Shown piece after piece: positions 33,511 through 43,332 of a stretch of 64,000 bases of DNA; position 1 is the first letter of the stretch, and each line of letters starts with the position of its first letter. The translations under genes were made by a program, and so were the position numbers. The stretch spans positions 2,914,001-2,978,000 of the forward strand of contig NZ_CP142396.1 in assembly GCF_035934735.1 (NCBI RefSeq), in the 5' to 3' direction. The notes below the pieces were generated by a model, which saw only the letters and a program-made list of their open reading frames with translations, was not told where the DNA came from and did no database searches. The DNA is from Sedimentibacter sp. MB31-C6 (lineage in GTDB: Bacteria; Bacillota; Clostridia; Tissierellales; Sedimentibacteraceae).

Positions 33511-34149
33511 ATGGTTACTATAGAACAAAAATTATTACTTTTTTCTAAATTGCTCAATCAATCTATGGATAAAAAGTTCAATGAAGACTTTAAGGAAATT
33601 GAGAAACAAAATGAATTAAGAATACAAAAAAATAAAGAAGAAGTAGATAGAGAAGCAAAAGAAATTGAAGAGAAAGCTAAGAAAAAAGCTGAAACTAAAC
33701 GTATTGAAAGCTTGAGTAAATCAAAAGTAATTATAAAAAGAGAGATTATTGTATTAAAAGAAAATTATTACAATATTTTTATGGAAAATTTCAAAAATAA
33801 ATTACAAGAATTTATTAAGTCAAAAATATATAAAACATTTTTAGAAAAAGAAATATTAGAATTTCAAAAATATATAAAAAGTAGTGAAGATTGTAATTTA
33901 ATTATTTATTTGACAAAAAAAGATAATGATAATTATAGTAGTTTTTTAAAAGAAGAATTTAAAAAGTATCCGAAAATTGAAAACATATCTTTTATAATAA
34001 GGGAAGATATATTAGGTGGTTTAATAATTGAAATAGTAGATAAAAATGTTAAAGTAGATTTATCAATAGATGCTATTTTAGAAGAAAATAAATCTTATAT
34101 AATGCAAACAATATTTGAAGCTTTAGAGGCAGGTGATTACAATGATTAA
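33511..34149 (+). CDS. ntpE: V/A-ATPase subunit E
   Basis: A 212-residue peripheral-stalk subunit. The N-terminal ~85 residues are a charged coiled coil (KNKEEVDREAKEIEEKAKKKAETKR) that pairs with the G/H subunit, and the C-terminal part is a mixed alpha/beta head (IREDILGGLIIEIVDKNVKVDLSIDAIL) that contacts the catalytic hexamer. GGLIIE matches the conserved GG(V/L) strand of the family. Its end overlaps the subunit A start by 8 bp, coupling their translation. Confidence 0.88.
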   Translation: MVTIEQKLLLFSKLLNQSMDKKFNEDFKEIEKQNELRIQKNKEEVDREAKEIEEKAKKKAETKRIESLSKSKVIIKREIIVLKENYYNIFMENFKNKLQEFIKSKIYKTFLEKEILEFQKYIKSSEDCNLIIYLTKKDNDNYSSFLKEEFKKYPKIENISFIIREDILGGLIIEIVDKNVKVDLSIDAILEENKSYIMQTIFEALEAGDYND

Positions 34150-35911
34150 TATTGAGGGAATTGTAAGTGACATAAACGGACCTGTTGTAAAGGGACTAAA
34201 TATGGGCTCTTTTAAGGTTAATGAAATGGTTACAGTTGGTAATCAAAAACTTATAGGAGAAGTTGTTTCTATTGAAGGGACTATTGCTACTGTTCAAGTG
34301 TATGAGGAAACTGAAGGATTAAAAGCTGGAGAAAAAATCTTTTCAACTGGATCACCTTTATCAGTCTCTTTAGGGCCAGGAATGATAGGCAATATTTTTG
34401 ATGGCATTCAAAGGCCTCTTAATAGAATACAAAATATGTCCCAAGATTTTATTCCTGAAGGTATAGGATTGTTATCTCTTGATGAAAAAAAGAAATGGGA
34501 TGTTAAAATATTAGTAAAAAAAGGCGACAAGCTTAAAACAGGTGATGTTTATGCAACAGTACAGGAAACTGAAAGAATCCTGCATAAGCTTATAATTCCA
34601 TACAATGTTAATGGAACAGTTAATGATGTAAAACCAGATGGAAAATATACTTTGAATGATACTGTAGTTGTATTAGAAAATGAAAATAAAAGAAATTTAA
34701 ATCTTACATTATGTTTTAAATGGCCAGTAAGAAAGGCAAGACCTATAGAAGGAAGATTGCCTATTTACAAGCCACTTATAACTGGACAAAGGGTTATTGA
34801 TAGTTTTTTTCCAATTGCAAAGGGTGGTACCATAGCTCTTCCTGGTGGATTTGGTACAGGTAAAACCGTAACACAACATCAATTAGCAAAGTGGAGTGAT
34901 GCAGATATTATTGTATATATTGGTTGTGGTGAACGAGGAAATGAAATGACAGATGTATTGGAAGAATTCCCAAAGCTAATTGACCCTAGAACTAATAGAC
35001 CATTAATGGAAAGAACAATTTTAATTGCAAATACGTCAAACATGCCAGTTGCTGCTCGTGAAGCAAGTATATATACAGGTATAACAATGGCAGAATATTA
35101 TCGAGATATGGGCTATGATGTTGCAATAATGGCAGATTCTACTTCTAGATGGGCAGAAGCATTGAGAGAGATATCTGGTCGTTTGGAAGAAATGCCAGCA
35201 GAAGAAGGTTATCCTGCATACTTACCATCAAGACTTGCTGAATTTTATGAGAGAGCCGGTTGCGTAGAAAATCTAAGCAAAGAAGAAGCTTCAATAACGA
35301 TAATTGGTGCTGTTTCACCTCCCGGAGGTGACTTTTCTGAACCTGTTACAGAAAATACAAAAAGATTTGTTACAGCATTTTTAGCATTAGATAAAAAATT
35401 AGCATATGCAAGACATTATCCTGCTATCAACTATTTAACTAGTTATAGCGGTTATGTAAGTATGCTTGGAGACTGGTATGAAGAAAATATAGCATCAGAT
35501 ATGTTTAAATTGAGACAAAAAATGATATCTTTATTGCAAGAGGAAGAAAAATTGAACGAAATTGTTCAACTTGTTGGAGAAGATGTACTCCCTAATGACC
35601 AAGCATTAGTATTGGAAACAGCAAGAATTATTAAAAAGGGATTCCTACAGCAAAATGCCCTTCATCCACAGGATTCCTTTGTTGTATTGAAAAAGCAATA
35701 TTTGATGTTACAAGTAATAGATATATTTTACGAAAATGCTATGGAATGTGTTAAAATGGGAATACCTATTTCTGTAATTCGTAAGGAAGATGTTATACAA
35801 GATATTTTGAAAATGAAATATGATGTTCCAAATGATAAGTTAGAGATGTTAGATGATTTAATGAAAAAAATAATTGAAACATTCAAAAACTTAAAACAAA
35901 AGTATGAATAG
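34142..35911 (+). CDS. ntpA: V/A-ATPase catalytic subunit A
   Basis: A 589-residue catalytic subunit. An N-terminal beta-barrel (to about 70) is followed by the V/A-specific non-homologous insert (about 115-185). The P-loop is [17 protein letters not shown] near residue 235, [18 protein letters not shown] follows, and [11 protein letters not shown] with [13 protein letters not shown] marks the catalytic domain. A C-terminal helical domain ends the protein. The start is ATG 34142 after CAGGTGATTAC; a GTG three codons earlier overlaps the RBS. It overlaps ntpE by 8 bp. With B it forms the A3B3 ATP-making or ATP-hydrolysing head. Confidence 0.97.
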   Translation: MINIEGIVSDINGPVVKGLNMGSFKVNEMVTVGNQKLIGEVVSIEGTIATVQVYEETEGLKAGEKIFSTGSPLSVSLGPGMIGNIFDGIQRPLNRIQNMSQDFIPEGIGLLSLDEKKKWDVKILVKKGDKLKTGDVYATVQETERILHKLIIPYNVNGTVNDVKPDGKYTLNDTVVVLENENKRNLNLTLCFKWPVRKARPIEGRLPIYKPLITGQRVIDSFFPIAKGGTIALPGGFGTGKTVTQHQLAKWSDADIIVYIGCGERGNEMTDVLEEFPKLIDPRTNRPLMERTILIANTSNMPVAAREASIYTGITMAEYYRDMGYDVAIMADSTSRWAEALREISGRLEEMPAEEGYPAYLPSRLAEFYERAGCVENLSKEEASITIIGAVSPPGGDFSEPVTENTKRFVTAFLALDKKLAYARHYPAINYLTSYSGYVSMLGDWYEENIASDMFKLRQKMISLLQEEEKLNEIVQLVGEDVLPNDQALVLETARIIKKGFLQQNALHPQDSFVVLKKQYLMLQVIDIFYENAMECVKMGIPISVIRKEDVIQDILKMKYDVPNDKLEMLDDLMKKIIETFKNLKQKYE

Positions 35912-35922
35912 GGAGTGTTAAA

Positions 35923-37308
35923 ATGAGAAAAGAATATTTAAAATTACAAAAGATTGATGGTCCTTTAATAGTTCTTTCTGGTATTGAAGATGCTGCCTAT
36001 GGAGAAACGGTAAATATAAAAATTGACAATGAAGAAATAAGAAAAGGTAAAATTATAAAAATTGAAGGTGACAAAGTTATTGTTCAGGTCTTTGAAGGTA
36101 CAACAGGAATATCTACTGACAATACTTCAATAAAATTTATGGGCGAAGCCTTAACTATTCCTTTGTCTAAGGAAATGATGGGAAGAACCTTTAATGGAGT
36201 AGGTGAGCCTATTGATAAAGCTTATCAAGTTATATCTACTAATAGGCAAAATATAAATGGTAGGCCAATTAACCCTGTTGCTAGAAGATATCCTAGGAAC
36301 TTTATTCAAACAGGTATATCATCAATAGATGCTCTAATGACATTAATAAGAGGACAAAAATTACCTATTTTTTCTGGTAATGGTATGGCTCATAATGAAT
36401 TAGCTGCTCAAATTGTAAAGCAAGCTAAAATTAAAGGTGCTACAAAGGATAATTTTGCAGTTGTTTTTGGAGCAATGGGAGTTAGGCATGATGATGCTGA
36501 CTACTTTAGAAGAAGTTTTGAATCAGCAGGGGTATTAGATCATGTTGTTATGTATATAAATACAGCTGACGATCCAATTATCGAGAGAATTTCTACTCCA
36601 AGATGCGCTTTAACAGCAGCAGAATATTTAGCATTTGAGCAAAATATGCATGTTCTAGTAATATTAACAGATATGACTAGCTATGCTGAAGCATTACGTG
36701 AAATTTCATCAGCAAAAGAAGAAGTTCCTTCACGTAAAGGATATCCTGGCTATTTGTATAGTGACCTTTCAACTATTTATGAAAGAGCAGGTATGCTTAA
36801 AAGCAGTGAGGGTTCTATAACATTAATTCCAATACTTACAATGCCTAATGATGATATTACTCATCCCATACCTGATTTGACAGGTTTTATAACGGAAGGG
36901 CAGATTGTTTTAAATAGAGAATTAAATCAAAATGGAATATATCCGCCAATAGACATATTACCATCTTTGTCAAGATTAATGAAAGATGGTATTGGAGCTG
37001 ATTATACAAGAGAAGATCATGCTGACTTACAAAGTCAATTATTTGCTTCTTACTCTAAAGTTCAAGATATTAGAAGTTTATCACAAATAATTGGTGAAGA
37101 TGATTTAACTGATGTAGAAAAATTATATATGATATTTGGTCGTGAATTAGAAAACAAATTCATAGCACAAGAAAAAAATGAAAACAGAAGTATTAATGAA
37201 ACTTTAGATTTAGGATGGTATGTATTATCAATTCTACCAAAAACTGAACTGGATCGTATAGAATCAGAAATAGTAGAAAAATACTATGTTAGCAATAGGG
37301 AGCGATAG
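35923..37308 (+). CDS. ntpB: V/A-ATPase regulatory subunit B
   Basis: A 461-residue non-catalytic partner of subunit A. It has the family motifs [12 protein letters not shown] near residue 88, [45 protein letters not shown] (with a degenerate P-loop, GNGMAHN, as expected) and [31 protein letters not shown]. The start has GGGAGTG and lies 11 bp after ntpA. The 2-bp gap to ntpD indicates tight coupling. Confidence 0.97.
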   Translation: MRKEYLKLQKIDGPLIVLSGIEDAAYGETVNIKIDNEEIRKGKIIKIEGDKVIVQVFEGTTGISTDNTSIKFMGEALTIPLSKEMMGRTFNGVGEPIDKAYQVISTNRQNINGRPINPVARRYPRNFIQTGISSIDALMTLIRGQKLPIFSGNGMAHNELAAQIVKQAKIKGATKDNFAVVFGAMGVRHDDADYFRRSFESAGVLDHVVMYINTADDPIIERISTPRCALTAAEYLAFEQNMHVLVILTDMTSYAEALREISSAKEEVPSRKGYPGYLYSDLSTIYERAGMLKSSEGSITLIPILTMPNDDITHPIPDLTGFITEGQIVLNRELNQNGIYPPIDILPSLSRLMKDGIGADYTREDHADLQSQLFASYSKVQDIRSLSQIIGEDDLTDVEKLYMIFGRELENKFIAQEKNENRSINETLDLGWYVLSILPKTELDRIESEIVEKYYVSNRER

Positions 37309-37310
37309 TT

Positions 37311-37925
37311 ATGGCTGTATTAGTTGCACCTACTAAATCAAACCTTATTAAAGCTAAATCTTCTCTTGAACTGTCAAAAAAGGGATTCGAATTATTAGAT
37401 AAGAAGAGAAATATTCTTATTAAAGAGATTATGTCTTATGTCGATAAAGCAAGGACAATGCATAACGAAATATATGATGTTTTAAAAGAGGCATATGAGT
37501 CTATACAAGAAGCTAATATAACATTAGGGGTTAAAACAGTAGAAGACATGTCATACAGTGTGCCAGTTAATGAGCAATACGATATCATATTAAAAAGTGT
37601 GATGGGAGTCGATATTCCTTCTATAAAGTATATAGAAGACGATGGATATACACCAACATATGGATTTTATAGAACAAATGACGCATTAGATAAAGCAAGA
37701 CAAAAATTTAATGAAGTTAAATATAAAATTTATGAAATAACTGAGTTAGAAAGTTCAATATTTAAACTTGCTAAAGAGATAGAAAAAGTTAAAAAAAGAA
37801 CTAATGCATTAGAACATGTTCAAATACCAAAATTTGAAGCACAAGTTAAATATATTCAAAATGTATTAGAAGAAAAAGAAAGAGAAGACTTTTTTAGATT
37901 AAAAAGATTAAAGAACAAAAAATAA
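37311..37925 (+). CDS. ntpD: V/A-ATPase central stalk subunit D
   Basis: A 204-residue rotor shaft made of two long antiparallel helices. It begins VLVAPTKSNLIKAKSSLELSKKGFELLDKKRNILI, close to the family consensus (PTR..L..L...L..A..G..LLK.KRD.L), and ends with KVKKRTNALEHVQIPKFEAQVKYIQNVLEEKEREDFFRLKRLK. It transmits rotation between the head and the c-ring with subunits F and C. It is the last gene of the operon, closed by a strong hairpin terminator. Confidence 0.95.
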   Translation: MAVLVAPTKSNLIKAKSSLELSKKGFELLDKKRNILIKEIMSYVDKARTMHNEIYDVLKEAYESIQEANITLGVKTVEDMSYSVPVNEQYDIILKSVMGVDIPSIKYIEDDGYTPTYGFYRTNDALDKARQKFNEVKYKIYEITELESSIFKLAKEIEKVKKRTNALEHVQIPKFEAQVKYIQNVLEEKEREDFFRLKRLKNKK

Positions 37926-37959
37926 AAGTAGAGTGTGCCTTTAGTGCATACTCTACTTT
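37925..37959. terminator. Terminator of V/A-ATPase operon
   Basis: AAAGTAGAGTGTGC (37925-37938) pairs with GCATACTCTACTTT (37946-37959) apart from one internal G-U. It lies between the convergent ntpD and rnz genes and can act on both strands. Confidence 0.88.
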
Positions 37960-37964
37960 ATAAT

Positions 37965-38876
37965 TTAATCATTTGAATTTAAATTAGTAGTCATTAAATC
38001 ATAACCAGCTACAGTATTAGAAAATATATTTTTAGCAACATTTATAAATTCTTCTGGATTTTTTAAAGATGGACTATAATGAGTTAGCCATAATTCAGTT
38101 ACATTAGCATCAAGGGCAATTTTTGCTGCTTCAGAAAATAACATATGTTTTTTTTCAACAGCATTATCGTATTGTTCATCATTACCATACATACCTTCAC
38201 AAATAAATAAATCAGAATCTTTTACTATTTCTTTTATATGTTTAGTAGGTCTAGTATCTGTTACATATGATATTTTAATACTTTTTCTAGGTATTCCTAA
38301 AACCATTTCTGGTGTTATTTTATTATTATTAACTTGAACGCTATTACCATTATGAAGAATACTCCATAATTTTACAGGAATATTTAATTTTTTTGCCTTT
38401 TCAGGTTGAAAACGAGGCTTTAATTGTAATTTTAAACTATAACCTAAACAATTTATATGATGCTTTAATGGTATCGAAGTTATTTTAAGTCCTATTTGTT
38501 CAAATGTTTGAGGCTTTGTTTCGTGTAATTCTGTAATTATTACTTCATATGGAAGAAACCCACAAACTACTAATAATGTATTAATAATTTTATAACCACC
38601 TCTTGGTACTATAATATAAAGGGGCTCAATTCGTCCATTATTGCCTATACTCAATAAAAGCCCAGGAAGTCCTGTTATATGATCAGCATGACAATGGGTT
38701 ATTAAAATTGTTTCTATTTTTCTTATACTGAATTTACCTTTACTTAAAGAAACCTGAGTACCTTCACCACAATCAATCAATATGGATTTTCCATTATATT
38801 CAATTAAACAGGATGATAAAAATCTATTAGGTAAAGGAATCATCCCTCCTGTACCTATTAAAGTTACATCTATCAT
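37965..38876 (-). CDS. rnz: Ribonuclease Z
   Basis: A 303-residue metallo-beta-lactamase-fold endonuclease that removes tRNA 3' trailers, chiefly from tRNAs without an encoded CCA. The zinc motif is HCHADHITGLPGLL near residue 61; other ligands appear in KHHINCLGY, YVTDTRPT (Asp) and the LTHYSPS His near residue 263. The start is ATGATAGATG after AGGAGAT; a six-residue upstream extension overlaps that site. Its presence fits the CCA-less ssrA gene in this window. Confidence 0.95.
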   Translation of the reverse strand: MIDVTLIGTGGMIPLPNRFLSSCLIEYNGKSILIDCGEGTQVSLSKGKFSIRKIETILITHCHADHITGLPGLLLSIGNNGRIEPLYIIVPRGGYKIINTLLVVCGFLPYEVIITELHETKPQTFEQIGLKITSIPLKHHINCLGYSLKLQLKPRFQPEKAKKLNIPVKLWSILHNGNSVQVNNNKITPEMVLGIPRKSIKISYVTDTRPTKHIKEIVKDSDLFICEGMYGNDEQYDNAVEKKHMLFSEAAKIALDANVTELWLTHYSPSLKNPEEFINVAKNIFSNTVAGYDLMTTNLNSND

Positions 38877-38973
38877 AATATCTCCTAAATACAATTAATA
38901 TACAATCATTTATCTACTGTTTTTCTATTATTGATATTATACTTTTTTTTACAATTTTTATCAATATGTATAT

Positions 38974-39924
38974 TTAAATTATAATTAACATTAATGTACA
39001 AATAAAAGCAGATATGATACCAAAAATAAACTTACCTTTTAAGTACTTTTTAATATTAAAGTTGAATTCTGAAGTAATTGCAATTGTTTGAAATGTTACA
39101 GATATACCAGAAAAACTTATTAGAAAATTTATTATAATTAACTTAACTTCTAAAGGAAGTATCGATGAAGAAATTATACTACAACCATTTGTAATTTCCA
39201 ATATTCCTACAATAATAGCAAATATTAAGTCTCTAATATTTGTACCTAGTGACATAAATCCCTCAAAAGAAGATAATATATTTGTTAAAAATTGAGAAAA
39301 TATAGAGAAAATTACAATAACACCTCCAACAGATAATATACTTATTACTGATTTATATATTGATGAACTAAACACTTCATTAAATTGTATTGGTTTATAA
39401 TCTAATTTTTTATTAGTAGGTAAAACTATTTCATGGTTTTTATATAGAAAGCTTAGGATTATTGCTCCTAAAAAATGTGGAAAAGCAATATACATATATA
39501 AGTTAAAATTTCCAAGCATTGAAAAAGCAACTGCACCAGCAATAAATTGAAAACTGCAATTATTTGTGAATATAAGTAGATAATTAGCTTCTCTTTTGCT
39601 AATTCTTTTATTTTCAAAGAGTATATTAGTTACCAAACCTCCTGAAGGATAACCTGATATAAAGCTTATAAAATAAGGTATAAAAGCAAATTTGCTTTTA
39701 AATATTATTTTTGAAATAAATGAAAATCTTTCAAGAAGGCTATACATAAAATTATATTGAAGTAATATATTAGATAAAATAGACATAGGAAATAAATAAG
39801 GAATAATATTATTAACCCATATATTTAATCCAATAAAGGCACCTTCAGACACGGTTTTTGGCTGCATAAGAAATGCTAAAATTATTAATATTATAAAAAT
39901 CGGTATGATATTTCTTTTAAACAT
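38974..39924 (-). CDS. ylbJ: Sporulation integral membrane protein YlbJ
   Basis: A 316-residue integral membrane protein with about eight helices and the nucleoside-recognition/gate-like domain. The family motif is FISGYPSGGLVTNILFENKRISKREANYLLIFTNNCSFQFIAGAV. YlbJ is needed for spore cortex or germination properties in Bacillus, so it supports an endospore-forming host. The start is the ATG after GGAGGG; an upstream 11-residue extension reads through that site. Its RBS lies in the loop-proximal end of a long inverted repeat, described separately. tmcAL lies 56 bp upstream on the same strand. Confidence 0.88.
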   Translation of the reverse strand: MFKRNIIPIFIILIILAFLMQPKTVSEGAFIGLNIWVNNIIPYLFPMSILSNILLQYNFMYSLLERFSFISKIIFKSKFAFIPYFISFISGYPSGGLVTNILFENKRISKREANYLLIFTNNCSFQFIAGAVAFSMLGNFNLYMYIAFPHFLGAIILSFLYKNHEIVLPTNKKLDYKPIQFNEVFSSSIYKSVISILSVGGVIVIFSIFSQFLTNILSSFEGFMSLGTNIRDLIFAIIVGILEITNGCSIISSSILPLEVKLIIINFLISFSGISVTFQTIAITSEFNFNIKKYLKGKFIFGIISAFICTLMLIII

Positions 39925-39966
39925 AAAAAACCCTCCATATGATATTTTATTGTACAAGGGTTTTTT
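39925..39966 (-). promoter_or_regulatory. Hairpin enclosing the ylbJ ribosome binding site
   Basis: AAAAAACCCT and AGGGTTTTTT form a perfect 10-bp inverted repeat around a 22-base loop. On the minus strand the second arm contains the GGG of the ylbJ RBS and its T run touches the ATG. It can act as the tmcAL terminator and also mask ylbJ translation in read-through mRNA. Confidence 0.7.
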
Positions 39967-39980
39967 ATATGCTTGATTTT

Positions 39981-41213
39981 TTATTTTACATAAATTGCAT
40001 TTAAGTAATATTCTTCGTTAACTTTTGCATTGTTAAATGGGATATAATAAATATTAGTTGATTTATCTGTTAATTTGAAACAAGTAGAATTTTTAGTATT
40101 TATATTACTTTTTTTATAGTCAGCGTAGCGATTGATTATGTAAGTTCCATTATTTTTTGCTTCTTTTATTATTTTTCTACCAATATCATTAAATGCAAGG
40201 ACTTTAATATAATTAATTTTATTGTTATTATACAAATCTTGAGATATAAGACTTTTAATATCGCTTTTTTGAATTCCCAATAATATATTTAAAAGAATTC
40301 TTCTTAATTTAGAATAAGTATATCTTTTAGACTTCAATGACTTAATAAAATCATCAACAGTGACATATTTTAATACATTAGAAAATATCTTATTATTTAA
40401 TCCTTCTGACACTTCATAAATATTGTTTAATCCTTCTAACCCTAATATTAAAATTGTATAATATATATAATTTAAATAGTTATCAAGACTATTAAATTTA
40501 CCATACATTTCATAAAATTTATGTAAAGTCTCTATACTTACATCAGTCAAAGAATTAAGGTCTGTTTTCTTTTCATCCATAAGAATACTGCGTCTAATAG
40601 CTGAAGCACTATCATAATATCCAGTTATATTTAAATCATTATAACCTTTACCTATACGTTTTATTGGAGCAATTTCGCAGTTTAGGTTTATTTTTATGCA
40701 ACTTTTAATATATTCAATGCCAAGGATATTATTTGGAGATTTAATTATATTATTAATTTTCTCACCTAATAAGTGGTTTATTGCATTAGTAACAGCTGTA
40801 GGGTAGGAAATTCCTTTTGAAATTTCTTTTTTTAAAATTTGATTATACATTTTATTATTCATTTGAGTTTTTGCTATTTCTACTAATAATTTTGTATCAT
40901 CATTTTCACATCCAAAGCTTAACGTTGAAATAGAAAGTTTCTTTAACTCAGAAATTGCACCTAAAGCAAATAGTTCAGCATTTTGGCATGAATAGGGCAT
41001 GGGAAGTTCAATTACTAAATCAGCTCCACCATAGATTGCAGCTTCAGCTCTTTTGTATTTATCAATAATTGCTGGTTCACCTCTTTGAACGTAATTGCCA
41101 CTCATTACAACGGCTATTCCTTCGCATTTTGACTTTTCTCTGGCCTTACTTAATTGATATTCATGTCCTTTATGAAATGGATTATATTCTGCAACAATAC
41201 CTGTAATATTCAT
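39981..41213 (-). CDS. tmcAL: tRNA(Met) cytidine acetate ligase (TmcAL, YlbM)
   Basis: A 410-residue nucleotidyltransferase-fold enzyme that uses acetate and ATP to make N4-acetylcytidine at the wobble position of elongator tRNA-Met. It opens with GIVAEYNPFHKGHEYQLSKAR, the HxGH-type nucleotide-binding motif. MSGNYVQRGEPAIIDKYKRAEAAIYGGADLVIELPMPYSCQNAELFA is the family signature. The C-terminal half is helical. Length matches the family (about 400). The start follows GGAGAGT. ylbJ downstream is a common neighbour in Firmicutes. Confidence 0.93.
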   Translation of the reverse strand: MNITGIVAEYNPFHKGHEYQLSKAREKSKCEGIAVVMSGNYVQRGEPAIIDKYKRAEAAIYGGADLVIELPMPYSCQNAELFALGAISELKKLSISTLSFGCENDDTKLLVEIAKTQMNNKMYNQILKKEISKGISYPTAVTNAINHLLGEKINNIIKSPNNILGIEYIKSCIKINLNCEIAPIKRIGKGYNDLNITGYYDSASAIRRSILMDEKKTDLNSLTDVSIETLHKFYEMYGKFNSLDNYLNYIYYTILILGLEGLNNIYEVSEGLNNKIFSNVLKYVTVDDFIKSLKSKRYTYSKLRRILLNILLGIQKSDIKSLISQDLYNNNKINYIKVLAFNDIGRKIIKEAKNNGTYIINRYADYKKSNINTKNSTCFKLTDKSTNIYYIPFNNAKVNEEYYLNAIYVK

Positions 41214-41284
41214 TATTACTCTCCTTGCAATTTAATATAATTTTGATGATTTTCAATAAATATATATGATTTTCATTTTGGTAA

Positions 41285-41312
41285 TTGATTTTTTCTTAAT
41301 TAATGATATAAT
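41285..41312 (+). promoter_or_regulatory. Promoter of cobUSC operon
   Basis: TTGATT (41285-41290), 16 bp, TATAAT (41307-41312). Only about 40 nt of leader follow, too short for a cobalamin riboswitch. Confidence 0.65.
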
Positions 41313-41357
41313 AAATAAGGTTAAATGTAAATAAATATGATGTAAAGAGATGAAAAA

Positions 41358-41951
41358 ATGAGTGTAACTTTTGTAATAGGCGGTTCTAGAAGTGGAAAAA
41401 GTACTTTTGCAGAAAACAAAGCAAGAGAATATGGACATAAGGTTCTATACATAGCAACAGCTGTAGTAACAGACAAAGCAATGGCTGATCGTGTTAAAAA
41501 ACATCAAGAGCAAAGGCCAGCAGAATGGCAAACAATTGAGATGTATTCTAATTTCAACACCCTTATTAATTATAATGAATTTAATGAATCTGAAGTAATT
41601 CTAATAGACTGTATAACAACTATGATAGGTAATTTCATGGTTGACAGTAAAATTGATTTTGATAATTGCAATATTGAAGAAGTAAATAATTTAGAAAAAA
41701 AAATAATTAAGGAAGTACTTTCATTAATTAATATTTGTAATGATAAAAATAAAAAACTTATTATAGTTTCAAATGAAACTGGAATGGGAGTTGTTCCTTC
41801 ATATTATATGGGAAATTACTTTAGAGATATAAGCGGTAGAATCAATAATAGAATTGGGAAAAAGTCTGACTTTATGTATTTTATCTTTTCAGGAATTCCA
41901 ATCAAACTTAAACATAGAGGAGAAATGGTTAAATGGCCTCAGGATTTTTAG
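41358..41951 (+). CDS. cobU: Adenosylcobinamide kinase/guanylyltransferase CobU
   Basis: A 197-residue bifunctional enzyme that phosphorylates adenosylcobinamide and transfers GMP to it, activating it for the nucleotide loop of vitamin B12. The P-loop GGSRSGKSTFAENKA lies at residues 8-22. Further signatures are YIATAVVTDKAMADRVKKHQEQRPAEWQTIE (with the GMP-accepting His in KHQEQRP), LIDCITTMIGN and VSNETGMGVVPSYYMGNYFRDISGRINNRI. It overlaps cobS by 19 bp. Only the late salvage part of the pathway is in the window. Confidence 0.95.
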   Translation: MSVTFVIGGSRSGKSTFAENKAREYGHKVLYIATAVVTDKAMADRVKKHQEQRPAEWQTIEMYSNFNTLINYNEFNESEVILIDCITTMIGNFMVDSKIDFDNCNIEEVNNLEKKIIKEVLSLINICNDKNKKLIIVSNETGMGVVPSYYMGNYFRDISGRINNRIGKKSDFMYFIFSGIPIKLKHRGEMVKWPQDF

Positions 41952-42682
41952 TTCTTTTATCTTTTTTTACGCAGATTCCTATAGGTAAAAAAATTGAATA
42001 TAATGAAGAAAATCTTAAAAAGGCTTTGGGCTTATATTCCTTAATGGGAGCAGTAATTGGAATTATCTTGTTTATTATTGCATATATAAGTAATTTAGTT
42101 TTTGCAGACTATGTGAAAGGAATTGTATTAACGATTGGATATCTTATTGTAACAGGTGGAATTCATTTAGATGGATCTGCTGACTCTGCTGATGGATTAT
42201 TTTCAGGAAGGACAGGTAATAGAATTTTTGAAATAATGAGTGATTCTCATATAGGAGCTTTTGGTGTTTTGTGTTTGATAATTATAGTATTAACACAATC
42301 TATTTTGTTTTCCAATATTGATATTTTTACAATATTTTTAATGCCGATAGTAGGACGAACATCAGTTATTGTAAGTTCTTTTGATAAAAAGTATGCAAAA
42401 AAAACAAAGGGTATGGGTACTGTATTTATTGAAGGAATAACTACTGAAGTTTTTTTGATTAATCTTCTAATTTTAGCCATTTGTTGTATCATTGTTCCTA
42501 ATCGCTTGGTTGTTTTAATTTCGTCTTTTATTACATTGTTTATTGCGTATTTAATTTCTAATTGGATTGAAAACAAAATAGGCGGAATGACAGGAGATAC
42601 TTGTGGATTTATTACGGAAATAAGCCAACTGATATTTATGGTTATTGTGCTATTTATGAAAGGTTTGTTATGGTATATTTAG
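41933..42682 (+). CDS. cobS: Adenosylcobinamide-GDP ribazoletransferase CobS
   Basis: A 249-residue membrane enzyme that joins adenosylcobinamide-GDP and alpha-ribazole (phosphate) to finish cobalamin. It has about six hydrophobic helices. The CDP-alcohol-transferase-like acidic motif is GGIHLDGSADSADGLFSGR near residue 80, followed by RIFEIMSDSHIGAFGVL, and the end holds GGMTGDTCGFITEISQLIF. The start ATG lies within cobU, after GAGGAGA. Its last 13 bp overlap the phosphatase gene. The three-gene set is a compact nucleotide-loop operon. Confidence 0.95.
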   Translation: MASGFLVLLSFFTQIPIGKKIEYNEENLKKALGLYSLMGAVIGIILFIIAYISNLVFADYVKGIVLTIGYLIVTGGIHLDGSADSADGLFSGRTGNRIFEIMSDSHIGAFGVLCLIIIVLTQSILFSNIDIFTIFLMPIVGRTSVIVSSFDKKYAKKTKGMGTVFIEGITTEVFLINLLILAICCIIVPNRLVVLISSFITLFIAYLISNWIENKIGGMTGDTCGFITEISQLIFMVIVLFMKGLLWYI

Positions 42683-43245
42683 TTCGACATGGAGAATCAA
42701 CGGCTAATTTAAATAAAAGGTTTAGTGGAATAACTGACGTAGAGCTTTCGTCTTTAGGTAAAAAGCAAGCTCTAGTTGCAGGACTGAATTTAAAAGAATG
42801 TAATGTATCAAAGATATATTCTAGTCCATTGATACGTGCATTTGATACGGCTAAAATTATATCAAAAGAAATCTACTATGATATTAATACAATAGACATA
42901 GTAGATAATCTTATAGAAGTCAATTTTGGAATATTTGAAAATATGACTTGGGATGAAATGATTGTTGACTATAAAGAAGAAACTGACCAATGGATTAAGG
43001 ATGGAAATCGGTATAGGTTTCCTAAAGGCGAATCCTATGAGGATATCATTCAACGTATAGCACAATTTATGGACAAAGTGTCAGATGATTCAGTTATAGT
43101 TACTCATTTTGGTGTTATACAATCAATACTACTATATTATAAGATAACCGATTATACTAACTTATGGAAGTTTAATATTTCAAATTGTGATATTGTAGTA
43201 ATAAAAGACCAAAAATTTGAAAGAATAATAAAATGTGAAATTTAG
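42670..43245 (+). CDS. cobC: Histidine phosphatase, probable alpha-ribazole phosphatase CobC
   Basis: A 191-residue phosphoglycerate-mutase-like histidine phosphatase. It begins MVYLVRHGESTANL with the RHG phospho-histidine motif, has YSSPLIRAFDTAKII and EVNFGIFENMTWDEM, and ends with the second His in VTHFGVIQSI. Position directly after cobS suggests alpha-ribazole-5'-phosphate or cobalamin-5'-phosphate dephosphorylation, though the fold alone is not diagnostic. The start is ATG 42670, with AAAGG upstream and the RHGE motif right after it; a 23-residue upstream extension is within cobS. Confidence 0.88.
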   Translation: MVYLVRHGESTANLNKRFSGITDVELSSLGKKQALVAGLNLKECNVSKIYSSPLIRAFDTAKIISKEIYYDINTIDIVDNLIEVNFGIFENMTWDEMIVDYKEETDQWIKDGNRYRFPKGESYEDIIQRIAQFMDKVSDDSVIVTHFGVIQSILLYYKITDYTNLWKFNISNCDIVVIKDQKFERIIKCEI

Positions 43246-43258
43246 TAATGATAACACG

Positions 43259-43297
43259 ACTAATATTCATTAAAAATAATTATAAGTGAATATTAGT
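43259..43297. repeat. 11-bp perfect inverted repeat, terminator or leader hairpin
   Basis: ACTAATATTCA (43259-43269) and TGAATATTAGT (43287-43297) with a 17-base loop, between cobC and ackA. A weak T-rich tail follows. It is either the cob operon terminator or a regulatory element of ackA. Confidence 0.6.
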
Positions 43298-43332
43298 TGA
43301 TATAAAATTTTAAAAACCTATGGAGGAAAAAT

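Noticed and set aside
41285-41357. Cobalamin riboswitch ahead of cobU
   Set aside because: The leader after the promoter is only about 40 nt and has no B12-box-like segment.
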